Shown here piece by piece: positions 10,790 to 22,881 of a stretch of DNA of 64,000 nt. This DNA comes from Agapanthus africanus (Eukaryota; Streptophyta; Magnoliopsida; Asparagales; Amaryllidaceae). Numbering within the stretch: the first letter of the stretch is position 1; every line of letters starts with the position of its first letter. Under the pieces are notes generated by a model. That model was given only the letters and a program-made list of their open reading frames with translations, searched no databases and had not been told where the DNA came from. The DNA is taken from contig CM057338.1 of the NCBI GenBank assembly GCA_030015575.1, positions 833,334,353-833,398,352 on the forward strand, given 5' to 3'. Made by a program: the position numbers and the translations under genes.

Positions 10790-12196
10790 TGTTAGTGATA
10801 TATGCCCTAGAGGCCATTATTGTATAATGTTAGGAATATGTATGTCGTACAGGCCATTATTGATGATATAGTGGATGCTTGGACATATATTATAGAGGAC
10901 TTTCATACTCGACATGATAGTATGCTATCAGGTTATCTTTATCTTAACATGTAAACTGATATTTATACTGTCTGTCTCTTACATGTTGATAAACCCCTTA
11001 GGATATGTACTTGACTACCAGGGTTATGATGAGATCATACTAGTGGGGCCAGGGTGGTCAACAAGTACATCCTTTAATAAGTTTCTAGTCGAGGGAATAT
11101 CGAGACTAGGGTATCGATATTCCAGAGTAACTAGTGTGTACGTTTCTTGTCCCTTAAAGGGTGATGGTTGATCTCACAACCATTGGTTTGTGACATCAAA
11201 GATTGTACACATGTGCTCATTGGAGAATGGGTACACCAAACAGGACTTGCCGAGGACTCTTATGTAGTAGTATACCTATCGTCAGATAGCAGTCCTCTGG
11301 TGACACTGGTACATGTTAGTCTGTAGACCCGAGATCGTCATAGAGTCTTGTGCGGCTCCCACCGTGCATTGATTTCCTCCCTACCATGCTCAAAGGAGAC
11401 GTGCAAACAGGTGGATTTTGGGTATAGTCCCGAGTCGCATGGAGGAAATGAGAGATAGGAAGGGTTTCGTCTCTCCCGGTATTGAGAGTTGATGTTGCGC
11501 TATGCTCGATTGGCTATAACTGGAAGTCCCAGGCTAGGGCTGCTGCCGAGATTTACTGATAAGTGTTATCAGTAGTTTCTCGAACCGTTATAGGACAGAC
11601 ATCGGCATGACTTATCACGTTAATGGGGACTGGCGTTTACCACCCCTAGACATGATATGCGACATATCAGACGAAGAGACCGGACTGTATGGTAGTGTTA
11701 CTGATAGGCTTCATGGAGACTATGGACAAGCTTTCTTGTTGATCTTCATATTGTTCAATACCTGGGTAGCCGTTACGTCCAGCTAGTACCGGTGATGGTT
11801 TGTAGGTGACTGATGTGATCATCATCTACTGCTGGCGTATTGACGAGTCTTTAGAGTCCCACACAGAAGTTCCCTGGTTCAAGCGAAACGAAGTAGGACA
11901 CATATGTGATATGTGTGTGGGCCTGATTAAATACGTGTATGTGATACCGTATTGTAATCTGGCAGTTATCTGTTGTCGGTTCGGTTATATATGATATAAC
12001 CAGATTGTCGAATCAAGTGTTGATTTGATAATGTGATATACAGATAAATGATATTAGTCGGTCATATGTGATATAACCGGATTATTAAATTAAGTGTTGA
12101 TTTAATAATGTGTATATATTATATGTGATATAATTATATCTTAACTAATATCATTAGTTCACTAATTATTCTTCATTATATATATATTAATATATG

Positions 12197-12269
<73 letters not shown>

Positions 12270-12606
12270 AGCATGGCTTGATTTTCTATTTTTGAGAAAA
12301 ATAGAAAGGAGGTGTAAATTGAGAGCATGGTTGCAAGCATGGGAGTTATATTTGTTTATTCATCTTGACTCACTATTCAAGCATGGTTGCAATTTTATAT
12401 TGCAAAATTCCATGCTTGAATGAGTAGGGGTCAAGAGTTTCCATTCATTCTTTGCTCATTTTCAACACTTAGCCATTTTCATGAGTTGCTCCCATGGTTA
12501 CTCTCTAGCTTCTTCTTCTTCCTTAATTGCTATAGTTCAAACTTCAACCCTCACATGTGATGTGAACCATGAAGCTTGAACACAAACTTGTGAGCATTTT
12601 ACATCC
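10790..12606 (+). repeat. Copia-2 5' LTR, first part (split by Tekay-B)
   Basis: Starts TGTTAGTGATATATGCCC at 10790, preceded by attag as the probable left target duplication. It matches the reverse complement of the Copia-1 LTR along its length. It is interrupted at 12606/12607 by Tekay-B and resumes at 36155 after the duplicated catcc. Together the two parts make about 2195 bp. Two pairs of short inverted repeats lie at 11983-12103. Open frames in it, such as 10914-11171, have no support from the sister copy. Confidence 0.88.
12204..12267. repeat. (AAT)n microsatellite
   Basis: About 21 uninterrupted AAT/TAA units inside the Copia-2 LTR. The corresponding stretch of Copia-1 (near 3210-3235) has only a poly-A and a few AAAT units, so the array grew after the two copies separated. 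Confidence 0.97.
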
Positions 12607-15600
12607 TGTCACGACCCGCAGAGTACGGAACGTGACTGGCACTTAAGTTTACGAAACGTCTCAAGACGTCCGTAAAATAAGTAAGCCAAATCCCAGAAAC
12701 CAAAACCAAATAAGCAAAAGAGTGAAGAAAAACCAATCAATTGAAAGCGAGTTTATCAAATAAGTCATATCAAACCTTTTTAAAAACAATATCAATTTTT
12801 CCGAAAATTTCGGCAGAGTCTCCTTTGTAAATACTGGCCCCCAAAATGGGTACAATAAGAATATAAATAAATCCAACAAATAAGGCATCCCCAAGCGGGA
12901 GCTAGCTCTTCGCCATAAGGCGGTCACAAATCCCACACAATATAAAACAACATGCAAAATAATCATAAGGAAACATAAGAAAAACCATATGTCGACTCAA
13001 GTGAGCTCGACCCCAAAATACAGCATAAAAACTTCACAAATCTCACAGTCTCATCTCTAGGTCAATATACAACAATACTGGTAGATACAGTAGATGGAGT
13101 ACTCTAGATACAAAGAATATACAAGATGGTACAAAAATAATAATACAACTCACCTATGAGCAAAAACCTCGAGTCCTGGCAAGAGAGGCAAAAGAAGCTG
13201 TGCGCCCGCCGCTACTGTGCTGACGGAGCGGACCTGCAAACGACTGTGGCACAACGGGGGTGAGTTGCCAACTCGTGAGTAATAAATAACATCTACAAAG
13301 GCTATCGTATGCATGCACACAAGTATCCTAGCATCTCTAATACAGGTATGGCTGGATGCACTAGCAGGTGTGTATACAACATCAGTGTACAAGCAGATAT
13401 GTATGCCACATGAAGGTACTAGCATGTATGTATGCAACATGAATATACTAGCAGGTAGGTATGCCATATAAAGGTACTAGCATGTATGTATGCAACATGA
13501 ATATCTGAGGTCTCAATAGGTATGTATAAGAAACATTCTATCTCTTTTTGTTTTTTTTTTGAAACTCTTTTAAAATGCCAGCATAATATTCATAGAATCG
13601 ACAACAATCTGTGTCCAGCAACGACACCTAAAAACTGTCTCAAATCACATAAATCCATGTCATAGTATCTCTGGCCTCAGCCATCCGGCTGACCCATCTC
13701 AATATCAATATCTCATCATCTCCCGGCTCTGGTCGGTATCCTCTGGATATCCGCCGTGTCCAATGAAGTCACCGGTAGATAATCCGTCCCCTGCCAGGCT
13801 CATCGTCAGCAACACGAGCTTCTTGCCCCGGGGTACCTTACCGAGCCCACCATGTACCCGAGACGGTTCATCCAACTCCTCGAAACGGGTCTCGAAAACC
13901 ACAGAAAACTCATGGTGGACGACACTTACATCACTAGAAAACCGCAATTTTTCATATTTAAAAAGGGTAATAAGTTTTAGTAATTTTACGGCTTTCCCCC
14001 GAAATCCAGAAATATCATAAAATCTCAAGAAATCACCCTGAGTGCATGTGTCAATGATAATGAATGCATATGGTATCAAGGTTCAAGTTGCAATGTATGA
14101 TTAACAAACTATACATGAACAAATGATATAATGGTATACATGCACATGAATAGCAATTCTACAATATTATCTTAAGGATTTATTGCAATAGTATAGGTTT
14201 AAGTATCAAATATGGTGACAATATTCTAAATTATAAGTTATCTAGTATCGTGGCATGACAATTACCAGGGCGTGTGTGTACGCATGAATAGTGCTCGTGC
14301 TGCATATAAGAACCCTGGCAATGGTGCAGGTGTCCTATAGAATGGGTTCGCATATATATGTCAATATAAGACATGAATGTAGCAAATAATCATACAAGTA
14401 TTACACCCTTAATTACTAACATCACTAAGGATCTTTTTAAGTTACTAAAACTATCGGGAGACTTGCGCCATCCAAACGATAGTCCCCCGTAGATGTTAAA
14501 TCTACTCACAGGAATCCCTAGCTAGCCACGTCCAATCACCGCTTTCCCCTTTCGTGCCGCGTCTGACGTCTCCGCGACCGAACCTGGAATTTATATCAAT
14601 ACAAAACATAAGGTTACATATCATGAAATGACGCAAATCCCAAACAAAAATACCAACGTTCACAAGCTAGGTACAACGTGCACAAGGTGCGCGGAACATA
14701 CGCGAAAATCGCAAAAACTAACTAAAATCGTCGATTTGGTCGCCCGGCAAAGCTAAAACCCGCTCACTAAAAAAAACCGCACTCACACATCCTAAATGTC
14801 ATAGGATATGCTAAAAATATCATCAAGATATCGCAAATAATTCATCACAATATTTTTATAAAAACCTAGTAAGCACTAAAAATTCCAAATTCGTGCAAAC
14901 ATCGCGTATTTGCGATAAAGTGCTCACATCATCGCATCATCCTACAATCCACACAACTAGCTAGCCACAACACTCAATTTAACCCATTTACCATGCTTCA
15001 AAACACAATTTCCATAAACAAACCCTTTCTAGAATTTCATAACTAGCAATCTTAATCCAAACTATACATGAAAAACCCTAAATTAACACTAGTTTATTGC
15101 CCAATTAGCAAGTTAATCTCTTAGATTAGGCTAACAAAATAACTAGATAACAAAATACATTTAATTAACCTACTAATGATCTCTAAAACCCTAGTTTAAT
15201 TTCAAACCATGAACTAGAAAAAAACTAGATTAGAATTTAGCTATAAATTTAACACTAACACAACTTTCAAGTTCTAATTAGCACACTTTAACTACAAATT
15301 AACCTTAGATTAGAAATTATACCTCACACTAGAGATCTAGCAAGAACAAGATGCCTCCAAAGATGGCTTCATAGCACCATGATCCAAGCAAGAAAGGCTA
15401 AGGAGAATGGGATGAAGGATGGGGGTTAATTTGTGAGGTTTAAATTGGAATTTTGGAGCAATATGATGGAATTTTGAAGGAAATGGAAAGAAAGAAAAAT
15501 GAAGAGGGAGAGCTGCAGATTTCCAGCAGAGAATGGAGGGAGATTGGTGTGGGTGGTGATGGAAAAGTCATGGTCAACCCATACCAATCAACCAAAGACC

Positions 15601-16181
15601 CATACCCACATTAAAAAATCAAAACCCTTTTCAAAATACCTCATTTCCACACATAATAAAAAGTCAAAGGAGGCAAGGAAATTTTCCTTGTGCTGCTGAA
15701 AGTGGGCCGGCCTAGGGGTGAGGGAAGAGTGAATGGGGTTTTACAAAAAAAATTTTATGCAAAAAGACCCCCTACAAGTCCAAAATTGCAAGTTTTATCT
15801 TAAATTCAATAAATTTCGTTTTCCATAATAAAAATTAGTTAAAACTTGAAATAAAATACTAAAAAATTATATTACAACTAGATTTTAATTAACATGATTT
15901 TAAGAATTAAAATTAGCCCAAAGAAATTTGTATTTATCGCTAATTTAATATATTTCTTACCGGCTTAAAATAATATAAAAAAATTGAAAAATAGGGAAAT
16001 TTTTTTAAATGACCAAAAATTAATAAGTAACTCATTAGCTACTAAAAACAAGCAATTACCTATCCGAATTAGGTATAATTAGTCCTAAACTGCAAAATAA
16101 CAAAAAAGACGGTTTGCGGAAAAATACCGAATTTTCACCGATTTTCAGGAAAACACCAAAACGACTTTTCAAGGCGCTACA
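12607..16181 (-). repeat. Tekay-B 3' LTR (left copy)
   Basis: 3575 bp, TGTCACGACCC at 12607 to GGCGCTACA at 16181. Read in the element's direction it starts TGTAGCGCC and ends GGGTCGTGACA. It is nearly identical to 32576-36149. It contains a few diverged 53-bp-type units (13340-13500), the exon-like block (14510-14583), and a larger inverted repeat ACTATCG...CGATAGT just beyond that block's donor-like side (about 14447-14483). Small open frames within (13705-14079, 15499-15699 and others) recur in the other LTR only because the LTR is duplicated. Confidence 0.95.
14510..14583 (-). other. Exon-like block in Tekay-B left LTR
   Basis: On the minus strand ATAAATTCCAG precedes a 74-bp block beginning GTTCGGTCGCGGAGACG. 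It is followed by GTGAGT (14504-14509), which lies in the hairpin GTAGAT/ATCTAC. Length and borders match the blocks at 8170-8244 and 21371-21442, although the surrounding LTR sequence is widely diverged. Confidence 0.5.
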
Positions 16182-16196
16182 ATCTTCCCCCCTTAA
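16182..16196 (-). other. Tekay-B polypurine tract
   Basis: The minus strand reads AAGGGGGGAAGAT directly before the LTR start TGTAGCGCC. This is the expected position and composition for the plus-strand DNA primer of an LTR element. Tekay-C has the equivalent AAGGGGGGGAGAT at 22882. Confidence 0.85.
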
Positions 16197-19092
16197 AGAA
16201 ATTCGGTCCCCGAATTTAAAAAAATATAGCTACGCATACCTTTAAAGAGATGGGGATATTTCTTCCTCATCTCGCCCTCGGTCTCCCAGGTGACCTCCTC
16301 GCTGCTCGGGCCACGCCAAAGGACCTTGACGGTTGGTATAACTTTCGATCTCAATTTCTTCACCTGCCGATCCAGGATGGCCACCGACTGCTCTGCAAAA
16401 GAAAGGTCGCGCTCTAGCTGGACTGTCGGGTGCTGAATCGCATGCGAAGGGTCGTGAAGGTACTTGCGGAGCATCGAAACATGGAAGACGGGGTGAACAT
16501 CGGGAAAGCTGGGTGGAAGAGCCAAACGATATGCAACTGCGCCGACACCCTCGAGAATCTCGAAGGGACCCACAAACCTGGGACTAAGCTTTCCCTTTCG
16601 CCCAAAACGCATCACGCCCTTCATCGGAGAGACCCTCAGAAAAACATGATCGCCAACTGCGAACTCTAGCCTGCGACGGCGCCTGTCTGCATACGATTTC
16701 TGCCTGCTCTGAGCTGCTCTCATCCGGTCTCGAATCAACTGTATTTTCGCGGTCGTCTCCTCCACAAGCTGCGGCCCCAAAATACTGCTCTCGCTGAGCT
16801 CTGTCCAACAAACGGGCGATCTGCATCTCCTCCCATACAATGCCTCGAAAGGTGCCATCTGAATAGTATCCTGGAAGCTGTTGTTGTAGGAGAACTCCAC
16901 TAAAGGTAAATGATGATCCCAGCTACCGCCGAAGTCTAAAACGCACGCTCTGAGCATGTCCTCGAGAGTTTGAATGGTCCGCTCTAACTGTCCGTCGGTC
17001 TGCGGATGAAACGCTGTGCTGAAGCTCAAACGAGTGCCTAAAGCCTCCTGAAGTCTCTGCCAAAGTCTGCTGGTGAACTGAGTGCCTCGATCTGACACGA
17101 TACAAGTCGGTACGCCATGCAACCGCACGATCTCGTCGATGTAAAGCTGGGCATACTGAGCGAAGCTGAAAGTGGTCTTCACTGGCAGGAAATGAGCCGC
17201 TTTCGTCAATCGATCTACGATCACCCAGATGGAGTCGTACCCTCGACTGGTTCTGGGTAGACCCACAATGAAATCCATCGAAATCTGCTCCCATTTCCAC
17301 TCTGGAATGGGTAACGGCTGTAGCTCTCCTGCGGGCCTCTGGTGCTCGGCCTTGACTTGCTGACAAGTCAGGCATCTCGATACAAACTCCGCAATGTCCC
17401 TCTTCATCTCGTCCCACCAGTAGGTCTCTCTCATATCATGGTACATCTTGGTGGAACCGGGGTGGACACTATACACTGATCGGTGTGCCTCCTCAAGAAT
17501 GTCGTGCCGCAATCCATCAGCATCTGGTACGCACAGTCTAGATCCATATCGTAAAATCCCTTGATCATCAATCACAAACTCGGAAAATCTGCTCTGTCCC
17601 ATCTGTGCCATGATCTCTGAGCAACGGTCGTCTCTGCGCTGTGCCTCATATATACGGTCAAGCAACTGTGGGCGTGCACGAACATGCGCGAGCTGTCCCC
17701 CTGTCTGAGTGAACTCGAACTCAACTCGGCTGTCGCATAAAATCTGCCAATCTGCTGACGACTGCCTCTGCACTGCGCGCAAAAAGGATAGACTACCCCC
17801 GGGCCTCCTGCTCAAAGCATCTGCCACTACATTCGCCTTGCCTGGATGATATAAGATCTTGCAGTCGTAGTCTTTCACCAACTCCATCCAACGATACTGT
17901 CTGAGGTTCAGGTCTCGCTGCTGAAATATGTATTTTAAGCTCTTGTGGTCTGTGAATATTTGGCACGACTCGCCATATAGGTAATGTCGCTAAATCTTAA
18001 GTGCAAAAACCACTGCAGCCATCTCCAAATCATGAGTGGGGTAGTTCTGTTCATGTTTCTTCAACTGCCGAGAAGCATATGCGATCACCAGGCCATGCTG
18101 CATCAATACGCATCCTAACCCCACTCGCGAAGCATCACAGTAGACCACAAATCCGCCTGATCCCGAAGGCAAAGATAATACCGGCGCCGTAGTCAAACAA
18201 GTCCATGGCTGCTGAAAACTGCGCTCGCACTCCTCTGTCCAAACGAAAGGAACTCCCTTCCGGGTCAAACCGGTCAAAGGTGCAGCTATACAGGAGAAGT
18301 CCTGAACAAAACGCCTGTAGTAGCCCGCCAGGCCTAGGAAACTACGGATCTCAGTAACCGATGTAGGTCGGGGCCACTGCTAAACAGCCTCAATCTTCTT
18401 TAGGTCCACAGATATGCCGTCTCTCGTAATCACGTGACCTAAGAATCCGACGCTGTCCAGCCAGAATGCACACTTGGAGAACTTTGCGAACAGCTGGTGC
18501 TCCCTCAGAGTCTGTAACGTAATCCGCAAGTGCTGCTCGTGCTCCTCTCTGCTTCGGGAGTACACCAAGATATCGTCGATAAACACGATGATGAACAAGT
18601 CAAGATACGGCCTGAATGTACGGTTCATCAAATCCATGAATGCTGCTGGGGCGTTGGTGAGTCCGAACGACATCACAAAAAACTCATAGTGGCCGTAGCG
18701 CGTGCGGAAAGCCGTCCTCGGTATATCCTCCTGTCGAACTCGCAGCTGATGGTACCCTGATCGTAAGTCGATCCTCGAAAAATACCCCGCACCCTGAAGC
18801 TGGTCGAACAATCATCAATGCGTGGCAACGGATATCTGTTCCACACGGTAACCTTGTTCAGCTGGCGGTAGTCGATACATAAGCGCAAACTTCCATCCTT
18901 CTTCTTGACAAACAGGACCGGAGCACCCCGTGGAGAAACACTAGGTCGAATAAGCCCCTTATCTAACAAATCCTGCAACTGATCCTTCAGCTCTCGAAGC
19001 TCTGCCGGGGCCATCCGATAAGGCGGTATAGAAATAGGCCCCGAGCCGGGAATCAAATCGATGCAGAACTCAATGTCGCGCTCAGATGGTAG
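16197..19092 (-). pseudogene. Tekay-B pol region: RT, RNase H, integrase, chromodomain
   Basis: From high to low coordinate the minus strand carries reverse transcriptase ([16 protein letters not shown]-like start, [12 protein letters not shown], and [10 protein letters not shown], the Gypsy form of the YxDD active site), RNase H, an integrase zinc finger ([11 protein letters not shown]...CLTCQQVK), the integrase core ([28 protein letters not shown], the D,D,E residues), the GPF/Y-type VGPFEILE motif, and a C-terminal chromodomain (VKVLWRG...EVTWETE). The chromodomain is thought to steer insertion toward marked chromatin. The region stops at the Tekay-C insertion (19092/19093); protease and gag lie on the other side (30509-32341). 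It is broken, with about three small breaks besides the insertion. The chromodomain and the LTR start support Tekay/Del rather than CRM or Reina, but a tree would be needed to be sure. Confidence 0.92.
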
Positions 19093-21370
19093 TGTCACGA
19101 CCCAAAATTGGCCCGTGACGGCCCTAATACTACGCAACACCTAAAGACGCAACGTAGTAAAAGAAAGCCAAACCCAGAAATCTAAACCCTGAAAAATACG
19201 GAAAAGATAGTATAAGTTTTGAAACAATTGAAATCGCAACCCAAATTCTTTAAAAGTCTTACTTTCTTTCTTTAAATTTTTAGCAACACCCCATCTGTAG
19301 AAACCAGCCAAAATGAATACGACAGAAAATAATAACAGTAGAGAAAGAAGCTGTATATATAAAAGACATCAAATCCACAATAATACACATAACGTCCTCA
19401 CCAAGTCTCTATGTCAATAAATACAATAGTAGATGGAGAGAGAGTACAATATACAACGAAGGTACAATATGAAATACAGATAACCGTCTAACCCACCTAA
19501 GCAAAATGGTACTGTGAGCTGATGCGGTATCTGTAGCAAAAGGTGGTAGCTGGATAGCTGAATAAAGGAATAGCCTGCCTCGACTACTCTGGGGAAAAAC
19601 CTGAAACACCTGTGGCACAACGGGGGTGAGTTGCCAACTCGTGAATAGTATAAAACATATGCAGGTAATCGCAGGAATGCACGTACAGCATGAATCTAAG
19701 ATATACGATTACGATAATTATATGTCATGCAAATGCTGGAATAAGAAGAGTACACTAGCAGGTACAATCAATATGTGAAGCAATGTCTATGCAGTAGAGA
19801 TATGAGAAAGCAAATATGCAACTATCATAAGGGTACACTACAAGTACTACCAATATATGAATCTGTGCATAAGTAGGTAAAAGTGAGGTATGAGGTGGAA
19901 TATGTCATTTCCCACGCAAACCTGACGTCGTGGCAGGATCACAATCAAACAAGATACTCCAATCCCAAATCCTCAAACCAGCCCCCACATTGGGCACTCA
20001 CATCATATAAGTCTCACATCTCCTCAATGTACAATATCGAGTAATCTCCTATATCCCGAATATACAAATCACCAATCACATAGGTATATCCAATGTCCAA
20101 TCCCAATGAATCACCTAGTATCCCAAGTCCAATCTCAAGTAAGTTTCTAGCATCCTAAAGGTATATATATGTACCGAAATAAATATGATGGGGGCAATAC
20201 ACATATATTAGCGTCCCATTCCACTAATATTGGTGTAAGGGTATATATAACAACGGCTAAATCCCCTGTTATATATACAAAAAGGGGTTAAAGAAATATC
20301 ATGAAACCGTGTGCCAAGCATCGACACAGAAATCCTCGTATATCGGGCTCCGTCAGTCCGGATCAGCCCACGGGGTCCGTCTGCGGTATCGGCCCTCGGC
20401 CCCGCCAGTACAGATCCTCCCGCATCCATCTCTCGACTCTGGCCAGTAGCCTCCGGACAACTGCCAAGTCCAAACAATCACCGGTAGGTACTCGCCCGCC
20501 TCCAGGCTCAATCGGCAAACCCATCGATCTTCTTGCCGAGGGGAACCATACCGGGCCCCACCATGTACTCTCATACGGCAACCACACCTCGTATGGAGTA
20601 GATAATCAGCACCGATAAAACTCATGGGGGACGCTCAAATATCATATCAAGGAAACCGGGTTGTTACATGTATGCATAATTTCATGAACTCCCGCGGTTC
20701 CCAAATCCCGAAAACATCATATAAAATCCAGATAAACAATGCATAAAGCTAGGAATAAATGTATGCGATATATCTGAATGCGAGCAGGTAAACACAAGTA
20801 TATAGCTGAACCAGATGTATGCGAAATCAAGATGAGGTACAGCTAAGTAACATCAGTAAATGTAAATATGCGGCAACAACTGAATATGTGTCTAACATAC
20901 AGGTGTAGCAATGTATAGGTATCTACCTATAGGAACTGATGTCGTATACCCCCCTGGGTATAAGTAAAATATGTAGGAAATCCCTCCCGGTATAGGTAAA
21001 ATATGTAGGAGGTATACCTGTAGCTGTATCGCAAAGTGAAAATATACCTATCACTAAAGGTATGATACACTATAGGTATACCGATAGCTAGATGTCATGT
21101 ATGGTAAGCAATAGTAGCTATAAGGGGTAGTGTGTGACATGGCAATTATTGACGGTGTGTGTGTAGCATACAATCCGTGCTCGTGCAACATGAACCGTCA
21201 ATAATGTGTGCAGTGTCCTACGGTTGCTAATCACAGTATATAACTATATCAAGGAAATGCAGTAAGGCGCAATTCTACAATGACGTAGAATGTACGACAG
21301 GTAATTGAATCCTAGCCCAGACGCATAACGCCATGCGGGCGATTCCCCTGTAGATGTTATATCTACTCAC

Positions 21371-21442
21371 CTAAACTCCACGCTGGGTGAATCCTATCAT
21401 CTGCTCCCCCTGTAGCCGTGTCCGTAGCTCCTGTCTGCAAAC
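21371..21442 (-). other. Exon-like block in Tekay-C left LTR
   Basis: On the minus strand GTATTTGCAG precedes a 72-bp block starting GTTTGCAGACAGGAGC, and GTGAGT (21365-21370) follows, again leading into GTAGAT/ATCTAC pairing. About 30-40 bp upstream a TTATATGTGTT string is shared with Tekay-A and could serve as a TATA-like element. A first exon is therefore an alternative reading to an internal one. Confidence 0.5.
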
Positions 21443-22229
21443 CTGCAAATACGACATGAATAACACATATAAGCCAAAATATTCCGCGAAACGCGATATC
21501 GAACCAAAACGAGAAACTCGCGTCGCGAACTAAACGCGCGTGTGCACGATACGCTGAATCGTGTGTGTACGCGCCAAAAACCCATCGCGACACGCCGCGA
21601 TACGCTGGATCACAGAACCCACTCACGTATCGCGCGTATCGCGCAAACACAACTAAACACAAAAGCGACATATAGTCCCAGATTTTCCTACAGGGCAAAT
21701 ATTATAAAACTAGACATGCCAAATCACCACAAAACACTGCAGACTACCCTACACAAAACCCCATCACCCCACTCCCCTTCCTGGCCGCAAATTGCGGCCA
21801 GATTGATGAAATTGGCGGCCTGGGTAGGGGTAGGGTGGCTCGTGTTCTGGTGGTGTGCTCTAGACCTAACAAGCATGTTCCAGTTTCCTCAATTTTATTC
21901 TGTAAGGTCCGGGTCTATAGCAGATCACAAAAGTCACAAAAATCTCTTTAAAACACCAATTTTGCACAAAAAGGGAAACCTATGGTATTTTAGTGTAATC
22001 TGGGGATTTCTCAGTTGAAGTGTCCCTATTATCACTAAATTAACCTAAGGTAGCTAACACAATCGACAATTTACCACAATATCTCACAATTCACCACAAC
22101 TAGCACTAACTAGCTAATTTAGCACTAACCGACACCAATTAACACATAAGCAAGCAATAAGGGGAATTGGGTTAAGCAATTATACCCTAAAGACCCCCAA
22201 GAAGCAGGTGAAGAAGTGTGTGCAGGTGC

Positions 22230-22420
22230 TGGGGCTGCTGCTGCTACAGTTGCTGCCTGTTGCTGCTGTTTCTGCTACTTGCTGCTGCTACTGTTGTTGT
22301 AGCTGGAGATGATGAGGATGATGATAATAATGTTGATGTTGTTGCTGCTGCCACTGCCTGTTGCTGCTGCTGCCAAGGCTTGCTGCTGCTGCTGCTTCTG
22401 CAGCTGCTGCTTCTCTCTCT
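22230..22420. repeat. CTG/GTT-rich microsatellite in Tekay-C LTR
   Basis: An imperfect trinucleotide run (TGCTGCTG, TGTTGTTG, GATGATGAG) followed by CT and GT dinucleotide runs up to about 22445. The duplicate is at 29854-30070. A similar run sits at 9040-9180 in Tekay-A, so it is an old feature of this LTR type. Predicted poly-Leu, poly-Gln or poly-Ala frames across it are not genes. Confidence 0.9.
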
Positions 22421-22881
22421 CTCTCTGCAGTGAGTGTGTGTGTGTTTGAGAGAGTGAGAATGAGGGAAAAGAGAAAGAGAAATGAGTGCAAGGCTACAAC
22501 CCCTCCCTCTCTCCTTCTCTCTCATCATTAATGAGGCATGGTTCACCCCATGCTCACCATGCCCTCTCTCTCACCCAAGTCAACATTTCAAAAAAAGAAA
22601 AACTCCTTTTTAAAATACAAATCAAAAATCCATTTCCTAATAACAACCATAACCCTTAAACAACCCAAAACTCCTAATACAACCTTAACACTAAATTAAG
22701 AAATGGTTAAACCACAATTTACATCCTAGTTGTCACGCACAAGTGTGTGTGTGTCTAACAAAAATCTAATAAAATACATAATAAATAGGATAAAGTATTT
22801 AAAACTTAATTTGGTAAACTTTTTATTAAAAACCACTCATTAAAATATAAATAGCTACAATACACATTCTAAGGTGTTACA

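Larger units (their letters stand above)
19093..22881 (-). repeat. Tekay-C 3' LTR (left copy)
   Basis: 3789 bp from TGTCACGACCCAAAATTGG to ATTCTAAGGTGTTACA. It includes the exon-like block 21371-21442, short GTATAGGTATACC-type repeats near 20930-21090, and a CTG-rich microsatellite at 22230-22420. Open frames in both strands here (for example 20208-20625, 21363-22018, 22218-22546) reappear 7624 bp later only because the LTR is duplicated. They show no recognisable domain. Confidence 0.95.

Noticed and set aside
13705-14079. Minus-strand 124-codon frame in the Tekay-B LTR, repeated at 33673-34047
   Set aside because: Same reason: LTR duplicate, no domain, no equivalent protein in Tekay-A or Tekay-C.
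16414-17417. Minus- and plus-strand frames overlapping Tekay-B integrase
   Set aside because: Shadow frames of the integrase reading frame; no independent domain.
20208-20625. Overlapping open frames on both strands of the Tekay-C LTR, repeated at 27832-28249
   Set aside because: The repetition is due to LTR duplication, not to conservation by selection. No recognisable domain.
22218-22546. Poly-Leu, poly-Gln and Cys-rich frames (also 29842-30170 and 8992-9276)
   Set aside because: Translation of a CTG-rich microsatellite on both strands; low complexity only.
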